Shown: positions 9,388-17,236 of the stretch, piece by piece | Position numbering within the stretch: position 1 is the first letter of the stretch | How the letters are laid out: each line of letters begins with the position of its first letter | Notes under the pieces: generated by a model | Seen by the model: only the letters and a program-made list of their open reading frames with translations | Told to the model about the DNA's origin: nothing | Database searches by the model: none | Program-made: the position numbers and the translations under genes | Assembly: GCA_005787685.1 (NCBI GenBank) | Contig: SYAC01000064.1 | Coordinates: 1 to 55,283, forward strand | From: Planctomycetia bacterium | GTDB lineage: Bacteria > Planctomycetota > Phycisphaerae > Phycisphaerales > SM1A02 | Reading direction: 5' to 3' | DNA length: 55,283 nt

Positions 9388-10220
9388 TGAAGATATTCTG
9401 GAGCGTATTCCTGTTGGTTGTTTTAGCTGGATTTGCCGCGTTTTTTTGGCCTGTTTCAAATGGCGTTGGCAATGACATGGATGACTTTGCAAAATCGGCA
9501 ACCGCGCCAACCGCCGCGCCTGCGCCAATCGCCGCGCCTGCGCCAACATCTGCTCCCTCGGTTGCGCCCATTGCGTCCAACGCCGCACCTGCCCCCGCGC
9601 CTGCGGCTGCGCCGATTGCATCAAACGCCATACCTGCCCCCAAGGCAACTCCTGCACCCGCCGCCAAAGCGTCATCGCCGTCGGTGGTTATTTCACCTGA
9701 CTCATTGAAAGACGGCCTTGACCGCAAATTAGGTAACGCAACTATTGTTGCGGGAAATCTTCTCAAGCAAGCCGACGGCTCCATACTTGCCGACAACAAA
9801 TATGTCATCTCCGGCGAGGGCACCGTGGAAAAACCATACCGCGTGACTTGGGATTGTTTAACCAGCGCTTCGCAAACCTATATTCCACGCCTTCAACAAA
9901 ATAATATTCCGCAGCGCGTGGCCATGCTTGACGGCAAGTGGATTCGCATAGAGGGCTACTTGGCATTTCCATTGATGCTGCAGGAAAGCAGTGAAATTTT
10001 AGCCATGCTGAATCAATGGGATGGCTGCTGCATTGGCGTTCCGCCCACGCCCTATGACGCGATCGAAGTCAAGTTGGCCATCCCGGTGAAGCCCGGGCGC
10101 CGTCACACCTACAACTTTGGAACGATCACAGGCAAATTCAAAGTGGATCCATATTTGGTTGAGAATTGGCTGGTGGGCTTGTACCAGCTAGAGACCGCGT
10201 CGCTTCAAACTGACATGTGA
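9387..10220 (+). CDS. DUF3299-like anchored periplasmic protein
   Basis: 277 residues. A hydrophobic N-terminus (about 1-22) is followed by an Ala/Pro-rich low-complexity linker (about 35-95) built from imperfect APAP/APIA units. The C-terminal half (about 175-245) contains WIRIEGYLAFPL, then CCIGVPPTPYDAIEV, which matches the core pattern of DUF3299, a periplasmic family of unknown function often found with ABC exporters. Its start overlaps the permease stop by one base (TAATG), so it belongs to the same operon. It could be the periplasmic partner of the transporter. The long Pro/Ala linker would let it reach across the periplasm. A weak terminator follows at 10233. Confidence 0.75.
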   Translation: MKIFWSVFLLVVLAGFAAFFWPVSNGVGNDMDDFAKSATAPTAAPAPIAAPAPTSAPSVAPIASNAAPAPAPAAAPIASNAIPAPKATPAPAAKASSPSVVISPDSLKDGLDRKLGNATIVAGNLLKQADGSILADNKYVISGEGTVEKPYRVTWDCLTSASQTYIPRLQQNNIPQRVAMLDGKWIRIEGYLAFPLMLQESSEILAMLNQWDGCCIGVPPTPYDAIEVKLAIPVKPGRRHTYNFGTITGKFKVDPYLVENWLVGLYQLETASLQTDM

Positions 10221-10232
10221 GAAACATTCACG

Positions 10233-10253
10233 CACACCACAGTGGCGTGTTTT
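10233..10253 (+). terminator. Possible intrinsic terminator of the ABC/DUF3299 operon
   Basis: Arms 10233-10239 and 10243-10249 form a 7-bp stem with one A-C mismatch and a 3-base loop, followed directly by TTTT. It lies 12 bases after the DUF3299-like stop and before the convergent ispD gene. The stem is short and the T-run is only four bases. Confidence 0.45.
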
Positions 10254-10290
10254 CAATACGACATGGCGGCGCCATCATGCGCGGGAGAGG

Positions 10291-11085
10291 TTAAAAGCGT
10301 TTGTGAACCGCACGACCCTCGGGCGCGGCAATTCCAAGCAGTAAGCGAATGCTGCGCAAATCCTCCGGCACCGTCACTTTGAGATTGCGAAACTCGCCAT
10401 CCACCACCAACACTTTGGTGCCCATGCGCTCCACCAATGACGCGTCGTCCGTCACGCCACTGAGATCGGTTTGCGCGTAGGCGCGCCGCAACACATCCGC
10501 CTTGAACACCTGCGGAGTTTGCACCGCGACCAAGTGACGGCGATCTACGGTGGCCTGCACAAATCGGCCTTTGGCCTTGGACATGTCGGCGTCCTCGCCC
10601 AAAATGAAATCGGCAATGGAGTCCTCTTTCTCGGCTTGCACGCTTTCCTCGCTCACGCGCTTGAGCGTGTCAGCGACATTCAGCGCGGGAATGACCGCGT
10701 CGTGCAAGCGCGCGGCATCGAACACACGCGAGATCAAGTCGTCGCTGGTCGCCGGACGCGCCGCGTCATGCACGGCAATGTGGGTGGCGTCCGCAGGCAC
10801 GGCCTTGAGCGCGTTGCGAATAGTTTCCCATCGATCAATGGTTCCACCGGCAACAATGGTGACGCCGTGAAAACTGAGTTGCGCGCCAAAGCGATCACGG
10901 AACTCATTCATCGTGTCTGGCGGCGCAGCGACAATGATGGATCGAACCTCATCGCGCTTGGTGAACAATTCAACGCTGCGCAACAGCAACGGACGGCCGC
11001 CCAAATCTTGACCAAGTTTGTCGCTGCCATAGCGGGTGCTCGTACCAGCGGCGGCAAGAATGAGCGATACTGAAAAGGATTCCAT
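10291..11085 (-). CDS. ispD: 2-C-methyl-D-erythritol 4-phosphate cytidylyltransferase
   Basis: 264 residues, slightly longer than the usual 225-240. The nucleotidyltransferase opening is LILAAAGTSTRYGSDKL, then IAVHDAARP and VQTPQVFKADVLRRAY, with VTDDASLVE near the end; these are the IspD hallmarks. It joins CTP to MEP in the non-mevalonate isoprenoid route, feeding for instance the uppS product encoded in this window. The extra residues come from an insert around 140-165 rich in Glu, Lys and Asp. No ispF follows; the gene stands between the DUF3299 operon (convergent) and rsmD (same strand, 113-base gap). Confidence 0.92.
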   Translation of the reverse strand: MESFSVSLILAAAGTSTRYGSDKLGQDLGGRPLLLRSVELFTKRDEVRSIIVAAPPDTMNEFRDRFGAQLSFHGVTIVAGGTIDRWETIRNALKAVPADATHIAVHDAARPATSDDLISRVFDAARLHDAVIPALNVADTLKRVSEESVQAEKEDSIADFILGEDADMSKAKGRFVQATVDRRHLVAVQTPQVFKADVLRRAYAQTDLSGVTDDASLVERMGTKVLVVDGEFRNLKVTVPEDLRSIRLLLGIAAPEGRAVHKRF

Positions 11086-11198
11086 AGTTCACCTTGAAAA
11101 ATCAAACGCGCTTAAAGTCATACAACGCTGCGATTGATATTTTACAAACTTGGGCGCGCATTGGAATGGCGAAGGGAACAGGTTGAATGCGGGCGTGC

Positions 11199-11789
11199 TC
11201 ATGCGTTCGAATTTTCAAATTGCGGCATATACAGCAGCACATTTTGCTGATTTCCATATTCGCGAATTTCAGGTCCGTCAAAGCCTTTTATGGTTGGCGG
11301 CGGATCAGAAACTTTGGGCAGACGGATGACAAGAAATCCCTTGGCCAGAAATAGGCGACGCGTGCGCGCCGCTTGTTCAAGAACATCCTTCAAACCTTCA
11401 TCCGTTTCCACAAGTGCGAATGGTGGATCCATGAGCACCACATTCACCTCGGGCTCGGCAGCCATGATTGCGGCTTCTCCCAGTGCGTCGGCTTGCACTG
11501 CGACGGCGCGCTCGGCGCACCCCAGCGACTCGATATTGTCGCGCAGCAGCGCAAATATTTTTCTATCCTTCTCCACCATGAACACCTTTGTGGCGCCGCG
11601 ACTGACTGCCTCCAATCCAAGCGTGCCCACGCCCGCGAACAAATCAAGCACGCGAGCGCCATCAAACCAACCACGCAGCACATTAAATAAACCCTCCTTG
11701 GTGCGGCTACCCATGGGGCGCGTCACGGAGTCGTCGTGGGGCGTTTTAAGAATCCGGGATTTAAATTCGCCAGCGAGCACATGGAGCAT
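11199..11789 (-). CDS. rsmD: 16S rRNA (guanine(966)-N(2))-methyltransferase
   Basis: 196 residues. The N-terminus (VLAGEFKSRILKTP) and the phrase RPMGSRTKEGLFNVL are typical of RsmD. The SAM-binding motif I is VLDLFAGVGTLGLEAVSRGA and the catalytic motif IV is DPPF. The enzyme methylates G966 of 16S rRNA. In many bacteria rsmD is followed by coaD; here ispD follows instead. It is divergent from the alpha/beta hydrolase gene with about 80 bases between them. Confidence 0.92.
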   Translation of the reverse strand: MLHVLAGEFKSRILKTPHDDSVTRPMGSRTKEGLFNVLRGWFDGARVLDLFAGVGTLGLEAVSRGATKVFMVEKDRKIFALLRDNIESLGCAERAVAVQADALGEAAIMAAEPEVNVVLMDPPFALVETDEGLKDVLEQAARTRRLFLAKGFLVIRLPKVSDPPPTIKGFDGPEIREYGNQQNVLLYMPQFENSNA

Positions 11790-11870
11790 TGCGTAATGCT
11801 AGTGTGTCTTTGAAATGCGAACATATCCATTGGGACGCACACCGACAGAATTTATGTGAATCATTGCCCT

Positions 11871-12671
11871 ATGCCTGATCTTGCAACAACACTTCCCCGA
11901 TCATTACTGACGCAAAGCCGCGTGCTGCGCCTAGGTTCTGCTGGCACCCCGGCCTTGCTGATCCATCCCCGCTTTGACCGCAACCTTGAAATGCCCCCGC
12001 AACCCGCGCCTTTTTTGCTGTGGCTGCATGGACGCACCGCCCAAAAGGAATTGGACAGCGGCCGCTATTTACGCCTGTCGCGCGCCGGCATTGCCACCGT
12101 GGCAATTGATTTGCCCTGCCACGGGGAGCGTGCGGATCCTCAAAAACAAACCTCGGAATTTTCTTTGCAAGTCATCGAGCAATTATTGGTGGAACTTCCA
12201 GGAGTGCTTGAGGCGCTGCAAAAGTTTCCAGAGTTTGATCAATCCCGCAGCGCAATTGGTGGATTTAGTTTGGGTGGCATGTCCGCACTTGCTGCGCTTT
12301 GCCAACCGCACTCATTTTGCGCCGCGCTGATCGAAGCCACCAGCGGCGACTGGAGCGAGATGGCTTCCGCCAAGCATGATCCCGCGCGCGCGGCGCGACT
12401 AGAGCCGCTGCGCCATTTGGACTCATGGAAACCCCTGCCGATTCTGGCGCTGCATGCCAGCCAAGATCAGATGGTTCCCGTGGCGCCACAACGCGCCTTC
12501 ATTGAAAAAATCCGTGCGCGCACACCCGCCAATATTTGCGTGGTGTGGGAGGAGTTCGCGGCGACAGGCGCGTTGCATGAGCATATTGGATTTGGATTGT
12601 TTGCCGCGCACGCCAAGACCCTTGGCACAAAATTCTTAGTGGATCATCTGGCGCCAAGCACGAGCGCGTAA
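11871..12671 (+). CDS. Alpha/beta hydrolase, dienelactone-hydrolase-like
   Basis: 266 residues. The oxyanion region reads FLLWLHGRT, the nucleophile elbow is GFSLGG (Ser about 137), and acid and His candidates follow in LHASQDQMVPV and GALHEHIGF, so a Ser-Asp-His triad appears complete. Such small cytosolic hydrolases (YjfP/dienelactone hydrolase superfamily) act on esters of varied substrates; the substrate here is unknown. A GTG at 11856 is in frame 15 bases upstream, but the ATG at 11871 gives a more usual N-terminus. The downstream 138 bases hold no recognisable feature. Confidence 0.8.
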   Translation: MPDLATTLPRSLLTQSRVLRLGSAGTPALLIHPRFDRNLEMPPQPAPFLLWLHGRTAQKELDSGRYLRLSRAGIATVAIDLPCHGERADPQKQTSEFSLQVIEQLLVELPGVLEALQKFPEFDQSRSAIGGFSLGGMSALAALCQPHSFCAALIEATSGDWSEMASAKHDPARAARLEPLRHLDSWKPLPILALHASQDQMVPVAPQRAFIEKIRARTPANICVVWEEFAATGALHEHIGFGLFAAHAKTLGTKFLVDHLAPSTSA

Positions 12672-12809
12672 AAGACTGACCAAAGCGAATTGGCAGAATC
12701 GCATCGGGCCTCAATGCCTAGGCGTGCCCCACACGAGGCGCCGTGATAGATATTTCGTGGCTTTTGGAATAGGACGCCCATGCAATCGATCAATGATTGT
12801 GACTGCAAT

Positions 12810-14678
12810 TTATTTGGCTACGGTTTGCGCACCCAGCATTTGCGTGGTGGCGATGCGTCGATAGATTTCGCAGCGCGTCAGCAACTCCGAATGCGTGCCC
12901 GTATCCACCACTCGGCCAAAGTCCATCACCACAATGCGGTCCGCCGCAAGCACTGTGCTTAATCGATGGGCAATCACAATCACGGTGCGGCCAACTCCAA
13001 ACTCCGCAATGGCGTTGTTGATTTGCTCCTCACTTTCGGCGTCCACTTGGCTGGTGGCTTCGTCCATCAATAAGATGGCTGGATCGCGCAGAATGGCGCG
13101 AGCAATGGCCAATCGTTGACGCTGGCCACCAGACAAACTGGCTCCCTGCTCGCTGACCTGTCCATCGAGTCCGCCTGGAATTTTGCAAATAAAGTCCCAG
13201 GCATGGGCGCGCTTGGCTGCCATTTCCACATCGGCGCGCGTGGCGCGGCGGTAGCCCAAGCGGATATTTTCGTAAATGGTTCCTTGAATCAACACCGACT
13301 CCTGCGTGACCAAGCCAATTTGGCGGCGCAGACTTTTGAGTTGTATATCTTGAATGTCGAAGTCATCGATGAAAATGTGGCCGGCGGATGGCTTGAGCAA
13401 GCGAGGCAACATGGCCAATAATGTGGTCTTGCCGCATCCGTTGGCACCAACAATGGCTATCTTTTCGCCGTGGCGAATGACGCATGAAACCCCGGCTAAA
13501 GCATGTTGCGTGGCGCCGGCGTAGGTGAAATCAACTCCCTGAATCCTGATGGAATGCGCGTGGCGCATCAGTCGCGGCTTACTTTGCTCCAGGCGGTCTT
13601 CACGCTCCATCTTCAACAGGCCGCGCAAGCGCGAGGCCGGCGCCGCCGTGGCTTGAAACTCATTGATGAATCCAGTGAGCGGTTTCAAACTGCTTGCGGC
13701 AACGGCAAGCGCGCCCAGCGACATGAGGAAATTTTGAAACTCCAATTCACCGCTCAAAATATTTTTGGCCGCGATCAACGCCAAGCCCGCCACCACGAAG
13801 ATGGCCAGCATTTCAATCAGGGGACTTGCCAATGCGCGCGACTTGCGCACGCGCAAATTTTGGCGCAACACCTGGTGATTAAACAACGCGAAGCGGCGTA
13901 TGGATTCCAACTCCGCCGTGGATCCCTTCATGGTGCGCAAGCCCTGCATGGATTCCTGCGTGGTGCGCAGCAGTGATTCCTGCGCCTCGAGCGCGCCACG
14001 CGTTCCCTTGCGAATTGATTTACCGGTTTTACGCAGCACAACCGCCAGCAACGGACCCACGGTGCATGAGACAAACACCAATCGCCAATCAAAATAAATC
14101 GCGGCGCCAAACGCGGCTAGGCCTTTGGTCAATTGCGAAATAGTCTTGCTGGTCAACGCCTCAAATCCACTGTTAAGCGCCGAAACATCGCTGTTAATGC
14201 GACTGGTGAATTCGGATGGTCCTTGCCGTGTAACAATGGAAAGCGGCAAGTGAATGACATGGCGAAATACTTCCAGGCGAATTTTTGCCGTGGTGCGAGC
14301 GCACAAACCCATGGACACAAGTTGATGGATGAAGTTGGCTGTGGCGCCGAACACCGTCAAACCACACAAGCCCGCAAGTATGCAAATGACCCCGTGATAT
14401 GGATCGGTGGGCAATACATTCACAAACCATTCTGGCGCTTGAATCCAATCGCCCTTGGCGTTGAAGTTGCGCACAATTTGCTGCAGCGAAGTTCCGTCCT
14501 TCAAAATAAGTTGCAGCAAAGGCCCAAGACTAAGCAAGCCTGCGCCCATTCCGCCCGCGCTCACAAACGCGCCAACAAGCGCGATCAGGGCTTCATGCCG
14601 TGGCCGCAGCAGTCCGCGCGCGAACCACCAAAAATCGCGCATGCCGCCTTTGTCATCGATTGCAGATTGATTCATCAT
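12810..14678 (-). CDS. ABC exporter, MsbA-like half-transporter
   Basis: 622 residues. An N-terminal six-helix transmembrane domain (about 15-340) is fused to an ATPase domain (about 370-610) with Walker A GANGCGKTT, signature LSGGQ and Walker B ILLMDEATSQVD, then the H-loop in IAHRLST. This is the type IV exporter fold of lipid, polysaccharide or drug transporters such as MsbA; the cargo cannot be told. The start overlaps the aroA stop (ATGA), so it is translated with aroA and the GroES-like gene. A second ATG follows at once (14675). No accessory periplasmic protein is encoded beside it. Confidence 0.9.
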   Translation of the reverse strand: MMNQSAIDDKGGMRDFWWFARGLLRPRHEALIALVGAFVSAGGMGAGLLSLGPLLQLILKDGTSLQQIVRNFNAKGDWIQAPEWFVNVLPTDPYHGVICILAGLCGLTVFGATANFIHQLVSMGLCARTTAKIRLEVFRHVIHLPLSIVTRQGPSEFTSRINSDVSALNSGFEALTSKTISQLTKGLAAFGAAIYFDWRLVFVSCTVGPLLAVVLRKTGKSIRKGTRGALEAQESLLRTTQESMQGLRTMKGSTAELESIRRFALFNHQVLRQNLRVRKSRALASPLIEMLAIFVVAGLALIAAKNILSGELEFQNFLMSLGALAVAASSLKPLTGFINEFQATAAPASRLRGLLKMEREDRLEQSKPRLMRHAHSIRIQGVDFTYAGATQHALAGVSCVIRHGEKIAIVGANGCGKTTLLAMLPRLLKPSAGHIFIDDFDIQDIQLKSLRRQIGLVTQESVLIQGTIYENIRLGYRRATRADVEMAAKRAHAWDFICKIPGGLDGQVSEQGASLSGGQRQRLAIARAILRDPAILLMDEATSQVDAESEEQINNAIAEFGVGRTVIVIAHRLSTVLAADRIVVMDFGRVVDTGTHSELLTRCEIYRRIATTQMLGAQTVAK

Positions 14679-16036
14679 GCGTTCCCTTGCATGCCCGACA
14701 ATAACCGATGCCAGTCATTCCAGAATGAGGGCCAGCTTTTTTCAACGCAGCCTGGATTGCTGATGCAAACACCTCCACGAAATGCGCCCGCCACGGCGGC
14801 ACTCATGGCAATGCGGTGATCGGCGTGCGGATTGACCGTGATTTCTGCGGGAATCGCCTTGCGACGCGTATGTGAATTGGGGTTCGTTGCCGCGTTCATG
14901 TTGGCGTGAATTCGAATCCAATCAACGCCACTTTCAACCGCTGCCCCGATGTCTTGCAACCACTGGCTCATGGCGTGAATGCGGTCACTTTCTTTTGCAG
15001 CCAGGGTGGACAAGCCACGAATTTCAACTGGCGCGCTGGCAAACGCGGCGGCGGCCATGACGGCCAAACTTCCATCGGGCCAGCGCGAGGCATCAAGCAC
15101 ACCTCCATGAAGCGGCTTTCCAAATCCAATCGCCGCGCATTCTTGGCGAGAGCAATCACGCGCACCCAAATGAATCAACGCATCGAACACCGACATATCT
15201 GGCTGATGTGAGGAGCGCGGCAAATTGGGAAATGAAATTTCACTTCCAGGCACAACGGCCGCCAGAGCCATGGCGTATGCCGCGCTGGATGCGTCAGGCT
15301 CAATGACCACATGAAAGCATTTCAGGCGCGTGGCCTGAACATGAATTGCGCCACCGCCAGAATTCCACACAACATCAACCCCGACCCGCCGCAGGCAATC
15401 CACTGTGAGATCAATGTAGGAAACGCTAGGTTGCCCGCCTGTCAAGCGCACTTGCATCGCGCCGCGTAAGCACGGCGCGATCAACAGAAGCGCTGAGATA
15501 AATTGACTGCTGGCATGGGCCGCAACGGTGCATTGACCGCCCTGACGAAAGAGATCCGTAGGCGTTATGCGCAGAGGAAGCTGTGTGACGCCAACGCGCG
15601 CAATATCCGCGCCAAGTGAATTCAACATGTCCACGCCATCCTGCATGGGACGCTGTCGCAATCGAGCGGAGCCATCCAGCGTGGATGTTCCGCTGGCCAA
15701 GCAAGCCGCCGCCATTAAAAAGCGCGCGGGCGTTCCGCCATCCACCGCGTCCAGATTTGCGAAGCCAGGAAAAACTCCATTCACGCCGTGCATCAGGAGC
15801 GGTCCGCCCTTGGGCCACTGCACGCCCGCGCCCAAAGCGGCAAGTCCCGCGGCAAGCGCGCGCGTGTCAACGGAATCAAGCGCGTTGTCAATTGTGCTTA
15901 CGCCATCAGCGAGTGCCGCCAACATCATGTAACGCTGCGTCAAACTTTTTGATCCAGGCGGCGAAAATGTAGCGCGCACCGCGACTTCAGTCCGAGGCGC
16001 GCGCAGAATGTCGCCCCCCTGTGCGGCGCTCATCAC
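14675..16036 (-). CDS. aroA: 3-phosphoshikimate 1-carboxyvinyltransferase (EPSP synthase)
   Basis: 453 residues. The opening SPPGSKSLTQRYMMLAALADG and the late motif NPHADHRIAMSAAVAG are diagnostic of EPSP synthase, and the C-terminus carries the usual KSWPSFW segment. It transfers enolpyruvate from PEP to shikimate 3-phosphate in aromatic amino acid synthesis. The usual NAGTAxR loop is written DGGTPARFL here, an unusual variant at the PEP site. The gene overlaps the upstream GroES-like gene and the downstream ABC exporter gene, each by an ATGA junction, a three-gene coupled unit with no obvious shared pathway. Confidence 0.93.
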   Translation of the reverse strand: MMSAAQGGDILRAPRTEVAVRATFSPPGSKSLTQRYMMLAALADGVSTIDNALDSVDTRALAAGLAALGAGVQWPKGGPLLMHGVNGVFPGFANLDAVDGGTPARFLMAAACLASGTSTLDGSARLRQRPMQDGVDMLNSLGADIARVGVTQLPLRITPTDLFRQGGQCTVAAHASSQFISALLLIAPCLRGAMQVRLTGGQPSVSYIDLTVDCLRRVGVDVVWNSGGGAIHVQATRLKCFHVVIEPDASSAAYAMALAAVVPGSEISFPNLPRSSHQPDMSVFDALIHLGARDCSRQECAAIGFGKPLHGGVLDASRWPDGSLAVMAAAAFASAPVEIRGLSTLAAKESDRIHAMSQWLQDIGAAVESGVDWIRIHANMNAATNPNSHTRRKAIPAEITVNPHADHRIAMSAAVAGAFRGGVCISNPGCVEKSWPSFWNDWHRLLSGMQGNA

Positions 16037-16371
16037 TTCGAGGCGTCTCCATCGTTGGTGCGAAACACCGCCACAATGTCCTCGATGGGAATGACAAACA
16101 AGCGGTTATCACCTTCAAAATCAACGGGTATTCCATTGCGCGGATTGAACAGCACGCGGTCGTATTGGCGAATTGGATAATCCTGGTCGCGCTCAATCTG
16201 CAAACTAATGGCAACCACTCGGCCAGTCAGCGTGGGAATTTCCATTTTGTCGGGCAAATGAATGCCAACTTTGGTGATCTTGCGGTCCTCATCCTTGCGG
16301 ATCAGCACGCGCTTGCCAACGGGTTCAACGGTTTCAAGGCGAAGGGTCTTTGCTTTGGGATCGGCTGCCAT
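16033..16371 (-). CDS. GroES-like co-chaperonin protein
   Basis: 112 residues from the ATG at 16371. The Cpn10 beta-barrel can be followed from VEPVGKRVLIRKDE through LTGRVVAISLQ, YDRVLFNPRNGIPVDFEG and the closing VIPIEDIVAVF. The mobile loop region (about residues 30-45) is not the usual GGI-type sequence, so binding to GroEL is uncertain. No groEL gene is adjacent; instead it leads a coupled operon with aroA. The open frame continues upstream to 16581 but that part is antisense to apt and is unlikely to be translated. It may be a paralogue of the canonical GroES. Confidence 0.8.
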   Translation of the reverse strand: MAADPKAKTLRLETVEPVGKRVLIRKDEDRKITKVGIHLPDKMEIPTLTGRVVAISLQIERDQDYPIRQYDRVLFNPRNGIPVDFEGDNRLFVIPIEDIVAVFRTNDGDASK

Positions 16372-16426
16372 GGTGATCATGGTAGCGGCGCTTGCCAAAA
16401 AACTCATTTCATATTGCAATGCCAAT

Positions 16427-16948
16427 ATGCCCACCAAACACCTGCGCACACTGATTCGGGATGTCGCAAATTTTCCCAAAGACGGAATCTTGTTCAAGGA
16501 CATCACGCCATTGCTGAAAGACCCCGCCGCGCTGTCCATGGCCGTTGAACTCATGGCCAATCCATTTCGCGGCAAAGGCATTCACGCCGTGGCGGGCGCC
16601 GAAAGCCGCGGATTTATTTTTGGTATCGCAGTGGCACAGGCTCTCTCATGCGGATTTATTCCCATCCGCAAGCGCGGCAAATTGCCGCCTCCCATTCGCG
16701 CGGTGACCTACGACCTTGAATATGGACAAGAAACGCTTGAAGTGCGTGATGACGCGGTAAGCGCAGGTCAAAAAATTCTCATGGTGGATGATTTGCTTGC
16801 CACCGGAGGCACTATGCGCGCCTGCGTTGACTTGATGAAAAACTTAGGCGCAAATGTTTTTGGCGCAACCGTGTTGATTGAATTAAAGGCTTCGAATGGC
16901 CGCGCGGCTTTGCCTGGCTTGGAAATTCACGCGCCGATTATGTATTGA
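16427..16948 (+). CDS. apt: Adenine phosphoribosyltransferase
   Basis: 173 residues, the normal size. The N-terminal IRDVANFPKDGILFKDITPLL and the PRPP-binding motif ILMVDDLLATGGT are those of Apt, and ESRGFIFG lies between them. It converts adenine plus PRPP to AMP in purine salvage. The ATG at 16427 was chosen; the frame is open far upstream only because it is antisense to the GroES-like gene. It is divergent from that gene, with 55 bases for both promoters. Confidence 0.94.
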   Translation: MPTKHLRTLIRDVANFPKDGILFKDITPLLKDPAALSMAVELMANPFRGKGIHAVAGAESRGFIFGIAVAQALSCGFIPIRKRGKLPPPIRAVTYDLEYGQETLEVRDDAVSAGQKILMVDDLLATGGTMRACVDLMKNLGANVFGATVLIELKASNGRAALPGLEIHAPIMY

Positions 16949-17002
16949 AAGCATCGCCAAGCGCGGCCTGCGGCGCGTGGAAGCCACTACCCATTTCATC
17001 CG

Positions 17003-17140
17003 TCAGTTTGGACTTGGGGCCATATCAAGCTTGGGTTCCAATTTCTTGGGTGTCCCCGCGGTGAAGACCACGAAAAAAAAGATAATGGCCATGCCAACAA
17101 GGAGGGCGATAAAGAGTGTGATTGCTTTTCTAGTGCTCAT
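17003..17140 (-). CDS. Small single-span membrane protein
   Basis: 45 residues: a short basic start (MSTRKA), one strong hydrophobic helix (about 7-28) and a soluble Lys/Pro-rich tail ending LDMAPSPN. The frame is open to 17194, but ATG 17140 gives a clean N-in membrane protein and has AAGG about 11 bases upstream. It lies convergent with apt and divergent from hppD. I do not recognise a family. The membrane helix and intact frame support a real gene, the short length leaves doubt. Confidence 0.5.
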   Translation of the reverse strand: MSTRKAITLFIALLVGMAIIFFFVVFTAGTPKKLEPKLDMAPSPN

Positions 17141-17236
17141 GGTGTTCGACCTTGGTTTCCAAGCATATCCATATAAAATAAAACTGGCTTTCAACTTGGC
17201 ATAGAAATTTGCGCCAATGCGACTAAACTAAACATC

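Noticed and set aside
12672-12809. Possible small gene or RNA between the hydrolase and the ABC exporter gene
   Set aside because: No start with a ribosome binding site, no stable hairpin with T-run and no recognisable RNA.
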